Shown in pieces: positions 5,967 to 13,739 of a stretch of DNA of 17,852 bases. Position 1 is the stretch's first letter; every line of letters begins with the position of its first letter. Origin of the DNA: an uncultured Eubacteriales bacterium (GTDB lineage: Bacteria; Bacillota; Clostridia; Oscillospirales; Acutalibacteraceae); assembly GCA_934486755.1 (NCBI GenBank), contig CAKSQT010000038.1, positions 1 to 17,852 on the forward strand. Direction: 5' to 3'. Below the pieces are notes generated by a model. It was not told where the DNA came from, searched no databases, and was given only the letters and a program-made list of their open reading frames with translations. The translations under genes and the position numbers were made by a program.

Positions 5967-5995
5967 TTGACTTTGTATCGCAAGAGTGATACAAT
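5967..5995 (+). promoter_or_regulatory. Promoter of the AraC-type gene with an internal palindrome
   Basis: TTGACT (5967-5972), a 17-bp spacer and TACAAT (5990-5995). The spacer and -10 box hold a perfect 7-bp dyad, TTGTATC (5973-5979) and GATACAA (5988-5994), around 8 bp. A protein bound there would cover the -10 box, suggesting repression. Confidence 0.75.
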
Positions 5996-6036
5996 AAAAT
6001 CATACCCGATTTTTTGCGTTATGGGGCGTGATATTA

Positions 6037-6879
6037 ATGAGCAAAAATTTACCGAAGGATTTTGACGGAGATATTATGGTTATGCGTCTTGAAAATCAGG
6101 AATACGCATACAGCCATACTCACGATTTTTTGGAATTTGTGTATATAGAAGAAGGCGAAGCGGTTCACGATATAGGCGGCGCGTCGGGTCGGCTCAGCAA
6201 GGGTGATTATTTTGTGGTTGATTACAACACAGCACACAGCTACTTTTCCGAAAAGGGTAATTTAACGGTAATAAACTGCCTTTTTATGCCTGAACTCATC
6301 GACAAAACTTTTACGGGTGTAAAGAGCTTTAATGAGCTTGCCGAGCGGTATTTTTTGAGCATAACGGGTAGGAAAATCAAAGGTCCGTCCTCAAATCAGG
6401 TGTTTTGCGACGACGGAACGGTGGGACGGCTGTTCAGCCAGATGGTTGACGAGTTCGAGGATAAAAAAGAGGGATACATCGAGGTTTTAAAACACTGTCT
6501 TTGCACCCTTATAATCAAGGCGGTAAGACAGGTAGGTGCCGACAGAGCGGTGAGTGAACCAACCTCTTACATAATTTCTGAGATTAAAAAGAATTATATG
6601 AATAACATAACGCTTGAAACGGTCTGCCGCAGTTTGAATTACAGTATTCCGTACATAAGCACAAGATTTCGGCAGGAAACTGGGCTTACCTTTACCGCAT
6701 ATCTGCAAAACAAGCGGATAGAGGAAAGCTGTACCCTGCTTTCAGAGAGCAATATCGGCGTATCGGAAATAGCGGAAAGGGTCGGTTACAGCAGCGTAAA
6801 ATTCTTTAATAAGGTGTTTCGGCGCATTACAAAAATGTCTCCGCGCGAATATCGCCGCCAAAGCCGTTCAAAACGATAA
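6037..6879 (+). CDS. AraC-family transcriptional regulator with cupin sensor domain
   Basis: A 280-aa regulator. The N-terminal half fits an AraC-type cupin that binds an effector, usually a sugar: it contains SHTHDFLEFVYIEEGEAVHDI and LSKGDYFVVDYNTAHSY-like strands. The C-terminal 100 residues hold the double helix-turn-helix: ITLETVCRSLNYSIPYIS as the first and VSEIAERVGYSSVKFFNKVF, followed by TKMSPREYRR, as the second, matching the family signature. The ATG at 6037 follows GGGG (6023-6026). It lies just downstream of the beta-helix gene but behind a terminator and its own promoter, so it is separately transcribed. It likely activates the beta-helix gene in response to a saccharide (inference). 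Confidence 0.9.
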   Translation: MSKNLPKDFDGDIMVMRLENQEYAYSHTHDFLEFVYIEEGEAVHDIGGASGRLSKGDYFVVDYNTAHSYFSEKGNLTVINCLFMPELIDKTFTGVKSFNELAERYFLSITGRKIKGPSSNQVFCDDGTVGRLFSQMVDEFEDKKEGYIEVLKHCLCTLIIKAVRQVGADRAVSEPTSYIISEIKKNYMNNITLETVCRSLNYSIPYISTRFRQETGLTFTAYLQNKRIEESCTLLSESNIGVSEIAERVGYSSVKFFNKVFRRITKMSPREYRRQSRSKR

Positions 6880-6907
6880 TATAACGCCGAATTTACTGCG
6901 TTTTAAT

Positions 6908-6936
6908 TTGACAAAGATTTAGTAAAATGGTATAAT
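6908..6936 (+). promoter_or_regulatory. Strong promoter of the polysaccharide operon
   Basis: Perfect TTGACA (6908-6913), a 17-bp spacer and perfect TATAAT (6931-6936), with an extended -10 TGG just before it. This is the best promoter in the window. It faces the capsule genes and predicts a start near 6943. Confidence 0.92.
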
Positions 6937-6942
6937 AATTCG

Positions 6943-7096
6943 TATTAGTTTGTTGTGAGGCTTGCACTCATTTTTGTAGGCGCGGCGGGTTCAGTTCCCG
7001 TCAGCCTTGTTATGTGATGTTTCGCACCTTGAAATATAGGCGCAGGGGTTTTAAAAAGTTAATTAACAGGTTGAAAACGAAAGATGTTAAAGATAT
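6943..7096 (+). promoter_or_regulatory. Structured 5' leader of the polysaccharide operon
   Basis: About 165 nt lie between the predicted transcript start and the first gene. AGGCT (6958-6962) can pair with AGCCT (7003-7007). The inner GGCGGG (6984-6989) pairs with CCCGTC (6997-7002) around a 7-nt TTCAGTT loop, and the two helices abut, much like a tRNA acceptor/T-arm stack. A weaker hairpin (GCACCT/AGGCGC around 7024-7042) and a short T-run follow. I recognise no known riboswitch. Processive antitermination or attenuation would fit a long operon, but this is inference. Confidence 0.45.
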
Positions 7097-7108
7097 AGGT
7101 GGGAAATA

Positions 7109-8512
7109 ATGACACATTTTAAGCACAATTTACTTTTGAGGTTTGTTAAAATATTAGATGTGATCTTGGTTACGGTTCCGTTTGCAATATGTTGGTATAT
7201 GTATTATGCGAAACGTATTTGCTCACCTTTTTATTCAAGGGGCAATTTGTTGATGATTGTGCTCTTTGGGTTTCTTTATGTTATTTTCGGACGGATTTAC
7301 GACGCTTTTTCTGTATCAATGCAGCGTATATCTGAACTTATTTACGGACAATTTTTGGCTTCCGCAATGAGCGATGTGATAATGTATATGGTGATTTGGC
7401 TGTTGTCGAAAAAACTGCCTAATATTTTGCCTGGACTTGCTGCATTTGCGGGTCAGTTTGTAATAGTGGCGGCGTGGTCGTTTTTATCGCATAAATGGTA
7501 TTTTTCCACCTTTCCTCCGAGAGACACCGCTGTTATTTATGATACAAGGCAGGGTCTTGACAGTTTGATCGGTAAATACGGACTTGATAAAAAATATAAT
7601 GTAGTTCTGACCGCTTCGGCAAAAAACTGCATTGAAGACCTTTCTATGCTTGATGGGATAGATACCGTTTTTATGAGCGGTATTCACAGCCACGACCGAA
7701 ATATAATCCTCAAATACTGCATAGCCAACGATATTAACTCATTTGTCATACCGAGGGTCGGGGATACGATTATGGCGGGAGCCCACCGTATGCATATGTT
7801 TCATTTGCTTATGCTTAGAGTTGGCAGAAGCGGCGCTTCCCCAGAGTATTTTCTCATAAAACGGATTACGGATATATTGGTTTCCCTTGTAGCTCTGATA
7901 TTGTTGAGCCCGATTTTTATTGTCACTTCAATTGCCATAAAACTGACCGACCGCGGACCGATATTCTATAAGCAGGTGCGTCTTACGAAGGACGGCAGAG
8001 CCTTTAATATACTTAAATTCCGCAGTATGCGGGTTGATGCTGAAAAGGACGGTATAGCCCGTCTTTCTACTGGTAAAAACGACAGCAGGGTGACGCCGGT
8101 GGGTAAAATTATCAGGGCTTGCAGGATTGATGAATTACCGCAAATTTTCAATATTCTCGGCGGTTCGATGACCTTGGTGGGACCGAGAGCGGAAAGACCC
8201 GAGATACATAATAAATACTGCGATGAAATGCCTGAGTTTGCGTTGCGTTTGCAGGCAAAGGCGGGACTTACGGGATATGCACAAATCTACGGTAAATATA
8301 ACACCACACCGTATGACAAACTTATTATGGACTTAATGTATATTGCGCATCCAAGCATATTTGAGGACTTGAAAATTATGCTTGCCACCATAAAAGTCTT
8401 ATTTATTCCCGAAAGCACCGAAGGCGTTGCGGAGGGTGCGGTTACGGCGGAGGAAAGCGGCACAGTTGTCCCCGAAGAAACTTTGGAAAAAGAGGTTGCT
8501 TTAAAGCGCTGA
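7109..8512 (+). CDS. Polyprenyl phosphoglycosyl transferase (WbaP/CpsE-type priming enzyme)
   Basis: Starts repeat-unit assembly by transferring a hexose-1-phosphate from a UDP-sugar to undecaprenyl phosphate at the membrane. Of 467 residues, about 12-126 hold four membrane segments and about 135-240 a soluble middle domain. A fifth hydrophobic helix (about 255-278) leads into the bacterial sugar transferase domain (about 249-436). Family marks are DRGPIFYKQVR (281-291), ILKFRSM (301-307), the catalytic Asp-Glu pair in DELPQIFN (341-348) and GGSMTLVGPRAERPE (351-365). The acidic tail after 437 is poorly conserved. The ATG follows AGGTGGG. The sugar could be glucose, galactose or an N-acetylhexosamine; the sequence does not decide. 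First gene of the operon, so it likely sets flux. Confidence 0.93.
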   Translation: MTHFKHNLLLRFVKILDVILVTVPFAICWYMYYAKRICSPFYSRGNLLMIVLFGFLYVIFGRIYDAFSVSMQRISELIYGQFLASAMSDVIMYMVIWLLSKKLPNILPGLAAFAGQFVIVAAWSFLSHKWYFSTFPPRDTAVIYDTRQGLDSLIGKYGLDKKYNVVLTASAKNCIEDLSMLDGIDTVFMSGIHSHDRNIILKYCIANDINSFVIPRVGDTIMAGAHRMHMFHLLMLRVGRSGASPEYFLIKRITDILVSLVALILLSPIFIVTSIAIKLTDRGPIFYKQVRLTKDGRAFNILKFRSMRVDAEKDGIARLSTGKNDSRVTPVGKIIRACRIDELPQIFNILGGSMTLVGPRAERPEIHNKYCDEMPEFALRLQAKAGLTGYAQIYGKYNTTPYDKLIMDLMYIAHPSIFEDLKIMLATIKVLFIPESTEGVAEGAVTAEESGTVVPEETLEKEVALKR

Positions 8513-8547
8513 TTTTGCTCAATTCAAAACGATTGTGAGAGGTTGAA

Positions 8548-9321
8548 ATGTTAGTAAGTGTGATTATGCCGACGTATAATTGCGGAAAATACATAGCGCA
8601 GTCTTTGGATTCTGTAATATCTCAAACCGTTACCGATTGGGAAGTACAGATTGTGGACGATTGCAGTACGGACGACACGTATAACGTTGTCCTGCCGTAT
8701 TTGGAAAAGTATCCAAACATACATTACTACGTTTTACCAGAAAACGGAGGTCCTGCCGTTGCTCGAACAGAGGCAATAAAGCGCGCCAATGGGAAATATA
8801 TTGCCTTTTTGGACAGCGATGATCTGTGGGATAGTGAGAAACTTGAAAATCAGATAGCCTTTATGGAGAAAAATGGAGCTGATTTCAGCGCAACAGGATA
8901 CCGCTGGATGGACGAAGACGGCAACGATTTGCATACTGCGTTAATACCTCCGAAAAAGACGGATTACAAAAAAATGATACGGCTGTCAAATCCCATCGGG
9001 AATCTTTCTGTTATGTATAATCAGGAAAAACTCGGTAAGTTTGAAGTGCCTCCGATAAAAAAACGGAACGACTTTGCCCTTTGGCTGAAAATTTTAAAAA
9101 AAACCGACTGCTGCTACGGTATGGAGGAAGTTCTCGGCACATACCGTATGGGACGTTCGGGTTCGGTTTCAAGCAATAAGCTGAAACAGGCTAAATATCA
9201 TTGGCAGCTCTATCACGATATTGAGGGACATAATGCTTTTCGCAGTTTTTATGAAATTGCGTGTTGGGCATTTGTCAAAGGCACGGGGATAGGGATAAAC
9301 AAGGTTAAAATAGGGAAGTGA
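8548..9321 (+). CDS. Glycosyltransferase family 2
   Basis: A 257-aa GT-A-fold enzyme. The N-terminus MLVSVIMPTYNCGKYIAQSL, then QIVDDCSTDDT, and the metal-binding LDSDD (about residues 88-92, in YIAFLDSDDLW) define the family. It probably adds the second sugar of the repeat unit to the lipid-linked primer on the inner membrane face. Donor and linkage cannot be told. GAGAGG upstream supports the ATG. The gene sits 35 nt after the priming transferase and 4 nt before the fucosyltransferase-like gene. Confidence 0.9.
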   Translation: MLVSVIMPTYNCGKYIAQSLDSVISQTVTDWEVQIVDDCSTDDTYNVVLPYLEKYPNIHYYVLPENGGPAVARTEAIKRANGKYIAFLDSDDLWDSEKLENQIAFMEKNGADFSATGYRWMDEDGNDLHTALIPPKKTDYKKMIRLSNPIGNLSVMYNQEKLGKFEVPPIKKRNDFALWLKILKKTDCCYGMEEVLGTYRMGRSGSVSSNKLKQAKYHWQLYHDIEGHNAFRSFYEIACWAFVKGTGIGINKVKIGK

Positions 9322-9325
9322 CAGT

Positions 9326-10210
9326 TTGAAAATAGTAAAATGTAAAGGCGGATTGGGAAACCAAATGTTTCAATATGCGTATGCCTTGTTGATTAAAAAA
9401 ATAACTAATGATGAAGTGAAGTTGGATTATACTGCATATAACTTATTAGAAATGGATAAAATAAGGCGACCGAGGATAACAGAATTTTCTCTTTCATTAC
9501 AAGCAGCATCGCAAGAGGATATTGAAAGAGTATGTCTCTTAAAACATACAGGCAACCCAAATAGTTTTTTTTACAAACTAAAAATATTTGCCGATGCAAA
9601 AATTAACAAAAAGTATTTTTTCGAGCAGAACAGGGCATATATTCCACCCGAGAAATTGAAAAATTATGATTACTTTGATGGCTATTGGCAGTCGTGGCGA
9701 TATGTAAATGAAGTTTTAGATGAACTTAAAAATGATTTTACACCAAAAGTTGAGGTTAGTTTGAAAACCTCTGAAACAAAGAAAAAAATCGAAAACAGTA
9801 ATTCTGTTTTTGTAGGTGTCAGAAGGGGGGATTATTTAGAAAATAAAAAACATTATGGTAATTTTGGAATAAAATACTATTTAAAGTCAATGGAAAAAAT
9901 AGAAGAAAAGATTGAAAACCCTGTTTACTATATTTTTTCAAACGACGTTGAATGGTGTAAAGAAAATTTGCAATTTGGTAAGAGAAATATAATATATCGT
10001 GAGAATGCAGACCAGGTAAGCGATTTTGAGGAATTAATATTAATGACTAACTGTAAGTCTGCGATTATATGTAACAGTACTTTTAATTGGTGGGGAGCCC
10101 AACTGATTAAAAATTCAAATAAAATAGTGTGCTGCCCGAGTAAATGGTTTTTTGATGACGCGCCTATTGATATTGTTCCAAAAGAATGGATACGCATAAA
10201 CGATAATTAG
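9326..10210 (+). CDS. Alpha-1,2-fucosyltransferase-like glycosyltransferase (GT11)
   Basis: Family GT11 enzymes move fucose from GDP-fucose to galactose, usually alpha-1,2. This 294-aa protein shows GGLGNQMFQYA (8-18), the WQSWRY segment (121-126), VRRGDY (165-170, the GDP-binding motif) and NSTFNWWGAQL (250-260). The family motif normally reads HxRRxDY; here the histidine position is Gly164, a deviation worth noting. The start is a TTG 7 nt behind GGGAAG (9313-9318), 4 nt after the previous stop. No GDP-fucose synthesis genes (gmd, fcl) are in the window, so the donor must come from elsewhere. The gene is visibly more AT-rich than the priming transferase. Confidence 0.88.
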   Translation: MKIVKCKGGLGNQMFQYAYALLIKKITNDEVKLDYTAYNLLEMDKIRRPRITEFSLSLQAASQEDIERVCLLKHTGNPNSFFYKLKIFADAKINKKYFFEQNRAYIPPEKLKNYDYFDGYWQSWRYVNEVLDELKNDFTPKVEVSLKTSETKKKIENSNSVFVGVRRGDYLENKKHYGNFGIKYYLKSMEKIEEKIENPVYYIFSNDVEWCKENLQFGKRNIIYRENADQVSDFEELILMTNCKSAIICNSTFNWWGAQLIKNSNKIVCCPSKWFFDDAPIDIVPKEWIRINDN

Positions 10211-10235
10211 GGGCTTAATGAATTTGGAGAATTAT

Positions 10236-11288
10236 ATGAACAAAGCAAATAAGTCTATATGTATAATTGGTGCCTTTTCCTTTAAAAAGCCTGATACCGG
10301 CGGACAACCGGTTAAGACAAGAAATCTATATCGACTTATTTCAGAAGAATACGGCGAAGAAAACGTAATATGTGTGGATACTTGCGATTGGAAAAAGCAT
10401 CCTATAAATATGTTCTTTTCAGTTTTAAAAGCAGTGAAAAGAAGCAATAGAATTATAATGCTTCCTGCTCATAACGGTGTAAAAGTATTCGCTCCGCTGC
10501 TTTTGGCTCTTGTCGGAAAAAGCAAAAAAAAATTATATTATGATGTGATAGGCGGTTGGCTCCCTTTAAAAACGGCAAATGACCCCAAACTTGCTAAGAA
10601 ACTAAAAAAGTTTGACGGTATTTGGGTAGAAACCGAGAGTATGAGGTCCAAACTTGAAGAACAGGGCTTTGATAATATTGATGTTGTACCAAATTTCAAG
10701 TTTTTAACGCCGATTACAATGGAAGAGTTTCCCAATTTGTCAAAGCCGTATAAATTGTGTACATTTTCCAGAGTTATGGCAGAAAAAGGAATAGAGGAAG
10801 CCATAAAAGCAGTTAAATCTGTAAACGAAAAATTTGGCGAAGTAATTTATACTCTCGATATATACGGACAGATTGATAACAGATATTCTGAGCATTTTGA
10901 GTGTTTGGAAAAAGAATTTCCCGCATATATAAAATATTGCGGTATTGCAAACCCGGATAATAGCGTTGATGTTTTAAAAAACTATTTTGCACTCTTGTTT
11001 CCGACCTACTATGATGGCGAGGGTTTTGCAGGAACTCTTATTGATGCCTTTGCGGCAGGTGTGCCTGTCGTGGCAAGCGACTGGAAATATAATCCTGAAA
11101 TAATTGAAAACAGTTTTAATGGAATTATGTTTAAAACAGGTGATAACGAAGCATTTGTAAATATGCTGACACAAATCTCAACGAATGTTGATTGGTGGAA
11201 TAGTCTAAAAATCAATTGTCTAAAATTGTATGAAGAATATTCACCGCAGGAAGTTATTAAAATCTTATCCGATAGATTGGACGGTTAA
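10236..11288 (+). CDS. Glycosyltransferase family 4 (GT-B fold)
   Basis: A 350-aa glycosyltransferase. Near the N-terminus a Rossmann strand (SICIIGAF) and TGGQPVKTRNLY mark the acceptor domain. Near the C-terminus EGFAGTLIDAFAAGVPVVAS carries the GT4 donor-binding signature, with the usual second Glu of E-x7-E replaced by Asp. It retains the anomeric configuration of the sugar; the sugar is unknown. ATG 10236 is chosen because GGAG (10226-10229) lies 6 nt upstream. ATG 10218 (six residues longer) behind AGGGG is a real alternative. Confidence 0.88.
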   Translation: MNKANKSICIIGAFSFKKPDTGGQPVKTRNLYRLISEEYGEENVICVDTCDWKKHPINMFFSVLKAVKRSNRIIMLPAHNGVKVFAPLLLALVGKSKKKLYYDVIGGWLPLKTANDPKLAKKLKKFDGIWVETESMRSKLEEQGFDNIDVVPNFKFLTPITMEEFPNLSKPYKLCTFSRVMAEKGIEEAIKAVKSVNEKFGEVIYTLDIYGQIDNRYSEHFECLEKEFPAYIKYCGIANPDNSVDVLKNYFALLFPTYYDGEGFAGTLIDAFAAGVPVVASDWKYNPEIIENSFNGIMFKTGDNEAFVNMLTQISTNVDWWNSLKINCLKLYEEYSPQEVIKILSDRLDG

Positions 11289-11293
11289 TTATA

Positions 11294-12379
11294 TTGAAAA
11301 GACTTTTATGCTTGTTAAGCGGAATGAACGCAGGCGGTGCCGAAACGTTTTTGATGAAGATGTACCGTCAACTTGATAAAACCGAATATCAGATGGACTT
11401 TTGTGTAAATACGGATCTGAATTGTTTTTATGCCGATGAAATAAAAAAACTCGGGGGAAAACTTTACAAAATACCGTCAAAGTCCGAGTCGGTTAAGGAA
11501 TTTAAAAAACAACTTACTGATGTTATTAAAAACGGAGAATACAAATATGTTTTGCGTATAGCCTCAAATGCGGCCGGGTTTATGGATTTAAAAATAGCAC
11601 ACAGGGCGGGCGCAAAAATCTGCTCGGCACGTTCAAGCAATTCAAGCGACGGGGGCAGCCTTAAAACTGTAATTGCTCACAGAATAGGCAGAATTTTATA
11701 CGGTAAATACGTTGATGTAAAAATCGCGCCGTCTGACTTGGCGGCTGTATATACGTTCGGCAGAAAAGCCGATGTTCATATGCTCCATAATGCTATTGAT
11801 TCAGACGTTTTCAAGTACGATGAATCCACACGTTTAAAAATAAGAGAAGAATTCGGTATTGATGGCGGTATTATTGTTGTAGGTCACATAGGAAGGTTTA
11901 TGACACAAAAAAATCACGGATTTTTGCTTGAAATTTTTGCCGAATACTTAAAAAGCAATACGGACAGCGTGCTTATGCTTGTCGGTAAAGGAGAACTTGA
12001 AGAACAAATACGGAAAAAAGCCGAAGAACTTGGGATAACCGATAAAATAATTTTTACGGGAGTGCGTTCGGATATACCTCAGATATTGTCTGCTATGGAT
12101 ATATTTGTTTTTCCGTCACTGTACGAGGGTATGCCCAATACGGTTATAGAGGCACAGGCTACTGGTCTTCCGTGCATAATAGCCGATACTGTAACAAAAG
12201 AAGCGGATATTACCGGTCTTGTTAAATATCTGCCACTCGGCAATGTTGATGTTTGGGTAGATGCAATTAATAACACCAAAACAAATTGCCGCAAAGACAC
12301 AAGGCAGGATTTTATTGATAATAAGTATGATATTGCGAGTGCTTGCAATGAATTTACAAGGCTTGTTTTCGGAGAATAA
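11294..12379 (+). CDS. Glycosyltransferase family 4, EpsF-like
   Basis: A 361-aa GT-B enzyme of the exopolysaccharide type. LLSGMNAGGAETFLMKMYR near the N-terminus is the EpsF/CapM-like acceptor-domain motif. VGHIGRFMTQKNH opens the donor domain, and YEGMPNTVIEAQATGLPCI holds a complete E-x7-E motif. The TTG start lies 5 nt after the previous stop; no in-frame ATG near the N-terminus would keep the GGAETF motif. It likely adds one internal sugar of the repeat unit. Confidence 0.9.
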   Translation: MKRLLCLLSGMNAGGAETFLMKMYRQLDKTEYQMDFCVNTDLNCFYADEIKKLGGKLYKIPSKSESVKEFKKQLTDVIKNGEYKYVLRIASNAAGFMDLKIAHRAGAKICSARSSNSSDGGSLKTVIAHRIGRILYGKYVDVKIAPSDLAAVYTFGRKADVHMLHNAIDSDVFKYDESTRLKIREEFGIDGGIIVVGHIGRFMTQKNHGFLLEIFAEYLKSNTDSVLMLVGKGELEEQIRKKAEELGITDKIIFTGVRSDIPQILSAMDIFVFPSLYEGMPNTVIEAQATGLPCIIADTVTKEADITGLVKYLPLGNVDVWVDAINNTKTNCRKDTRQDFIDNKYDIASACNEFTRLVFGE

Positions 12380-12410
12380 TAATTTAAAGCGGGGTTGTAA
12401 CAAACGTATT

Positions 12411-13724
12411 ATGAATAGTGAAAATCTGGACATAAGAAAGAGAGTAATAGGAAGAGAAAGAATCAATTGGTTTGTCGGGTACACGGTGTTAGCCTTATTA
12501 TTGGTTTTAAACGGATTAGGCAACAGCGTAATAAATACTCTTACAATTTTTGTGTATTTTTTCTTGATTTTAACAGCAGCAAGAAATACTGAAATCTATC
12601 TTATTCCGCTTACTTCGATATTTTTAGGATATACAAATCTTAAATTTAACCTCTTATTAGGTGTCGAATTTGATGTATCAACCCTAGCCAATTTAATATT
12701 TTTTTGCATACTTATAAAACAAATTTTGTTTTATAAATGTTTTTCGTATAAAAGAAACGGCTTTATGATTTATTTGGTGTTAGTTGCGTACTGTGCAACT
12801 AATATATTAATTACAAATAAGATTTCTCAAACAATATGGTTTGCATGTAAAGCTTTGATTATGTATCAAGCTATAAGCGTCATAGACAACGGCGAGTCAG
12901 AAGGTGCAAAAGAATATACATTTTCAATGTTTATTGCGGTTGTTGCAGAGATTTTTTACGGTATATTTTTCCCTCAAATTACAGAGGAAATGGGTTGGAG
13001 AGCATCACAATTTGGAGGGGTTTTTGATCCCAATAACTTTGCGTTAGATTGCTTGGTTTTATTTTGTTTGACCCAAATGATTTGTAAAGACAGTTTTCCA
13101 AAATGGTTTAGGATATTAACGATAGTTATAACAATATGCGGAGTTTTTGCTTCTGTTAGTTTTACCGGCCTTTGCGGACTTATAGTCTTGCTTATAATAT
13201 TAATGTTTAAAAATATTGACGGACGAAAATGTATTTATATAATATTAGGCTTAATAGTCTTTTTATTTTTGATAAATTTGGTTGATTTAAGTACAGTGTT
13301 TTCATGGATGCGGGGGAGTAAAATAACGGCGTTAAAGGCTCTTGAAGAGCGGCTTTCGATAATGCTCTATGAATATAATTTAGGTGATTTTAACGGTTTG
13401 ACAAGCGGAAGAGCAAATCTGTGGAACATTTATTTTGAGCATTTCAACAATTCTTCAACAACATTGAAAATATTTGGCAATCAGCAATCGTTAAGCGGAC
13501 TTATTAAATTATTTGGAAAGGCCTCACATAATTTTTACTTAGATTTTTTGATTGGCTACGGTGTTTTAGGTATTATATTGCTTGCGGTTTACCAAATTTA
13601 TGAATCATTAATATTTTTACACGACAAGAGATACGCAAGAGTTGTAATAAAAATTTTATTTTTAGGAATGCTTTACTCACGTACGGTAGGTGTGGCAAAC
13701 TTCTTGCTGATGACCTCATTATAA
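12411..13724 (+). CDS. O-antigen/capsule polymerase (Wzy-type)
   Basis: A 437-aa polytopic membrane protein with roughly ten or more hydrophobic segments. The hallmark C-terminal parts of Wzy/O-antigen ligase proteins are present: TSGRANLWNIYFEHF, then a loop, then ASHNFYLDFLIGYGVLGIIL. It would link flipped repeat units into the chain outside the membrane. ATG 12411 is chosen although its ribosome binding site is weak (GCGGGG, 16 nt upstream). In-frame starts at 12261 and 12348 would overlap the preceding gene. Sequence identity in this family is low, so assignment rests on topology and context. The gene is AT-rich, as serotype-specific polymerases often are. Confidence 0.85.
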   Translation: MNSENLDIRKRVIGRERINWFVGYTVLALLLVLNGLGNSVINTLTIFVYFFLILTAARNTEIYLIPLTSIFLGYTNLKFNLLLGVEFDVSTLANLIFFCILIKQILFYKCFSYKRNGFMIYLVLVAYCATNILITNKISQTIWFACKALIMYQAISVIDNGESEGAKEYTFSMFIAVVAEIFYGIFFPQITEEMGWRASQFGGVFDPNNFALDCLVLFCLTQMICKDSFPKWFRILTIVITICGVFASVSFTGLCGLIVLLIILMFKNIDGRKCIYIILGLIVFLFLINLVDLSTVFSWMRGSKITALKALEERLSIMLYEYNLGDFNGLTSGRANLWNIYFEHFNNSSTTLKIFGNQQSLSGLIKLFGKASHNFYLDFLIGYGVLGIILLAVYQIYESLIFLHDKRYARVVIKILFLGMLYSRTVGVANFLLMTSL

Positions 13725-13739
13725 TAAGGAAGAGATATT

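Noticed and set aside
6957..7010. tRNA gene or T-box riboswitch in the capsule leader
   Set aside because: There is an acceptor/T-arm-like stack but no D-arm, anticodon arm or CCA, and no T-box sequence (AGGGTGGNACCGCG-like) is seen.
12261..12410. N-terminal extension of the Wzy-type protein
   Set aside because: It would overlap the preceding glycosyltransferase by over 100 bp, has no ribosome binding site, and the added residues do not look like a membrane protein start.
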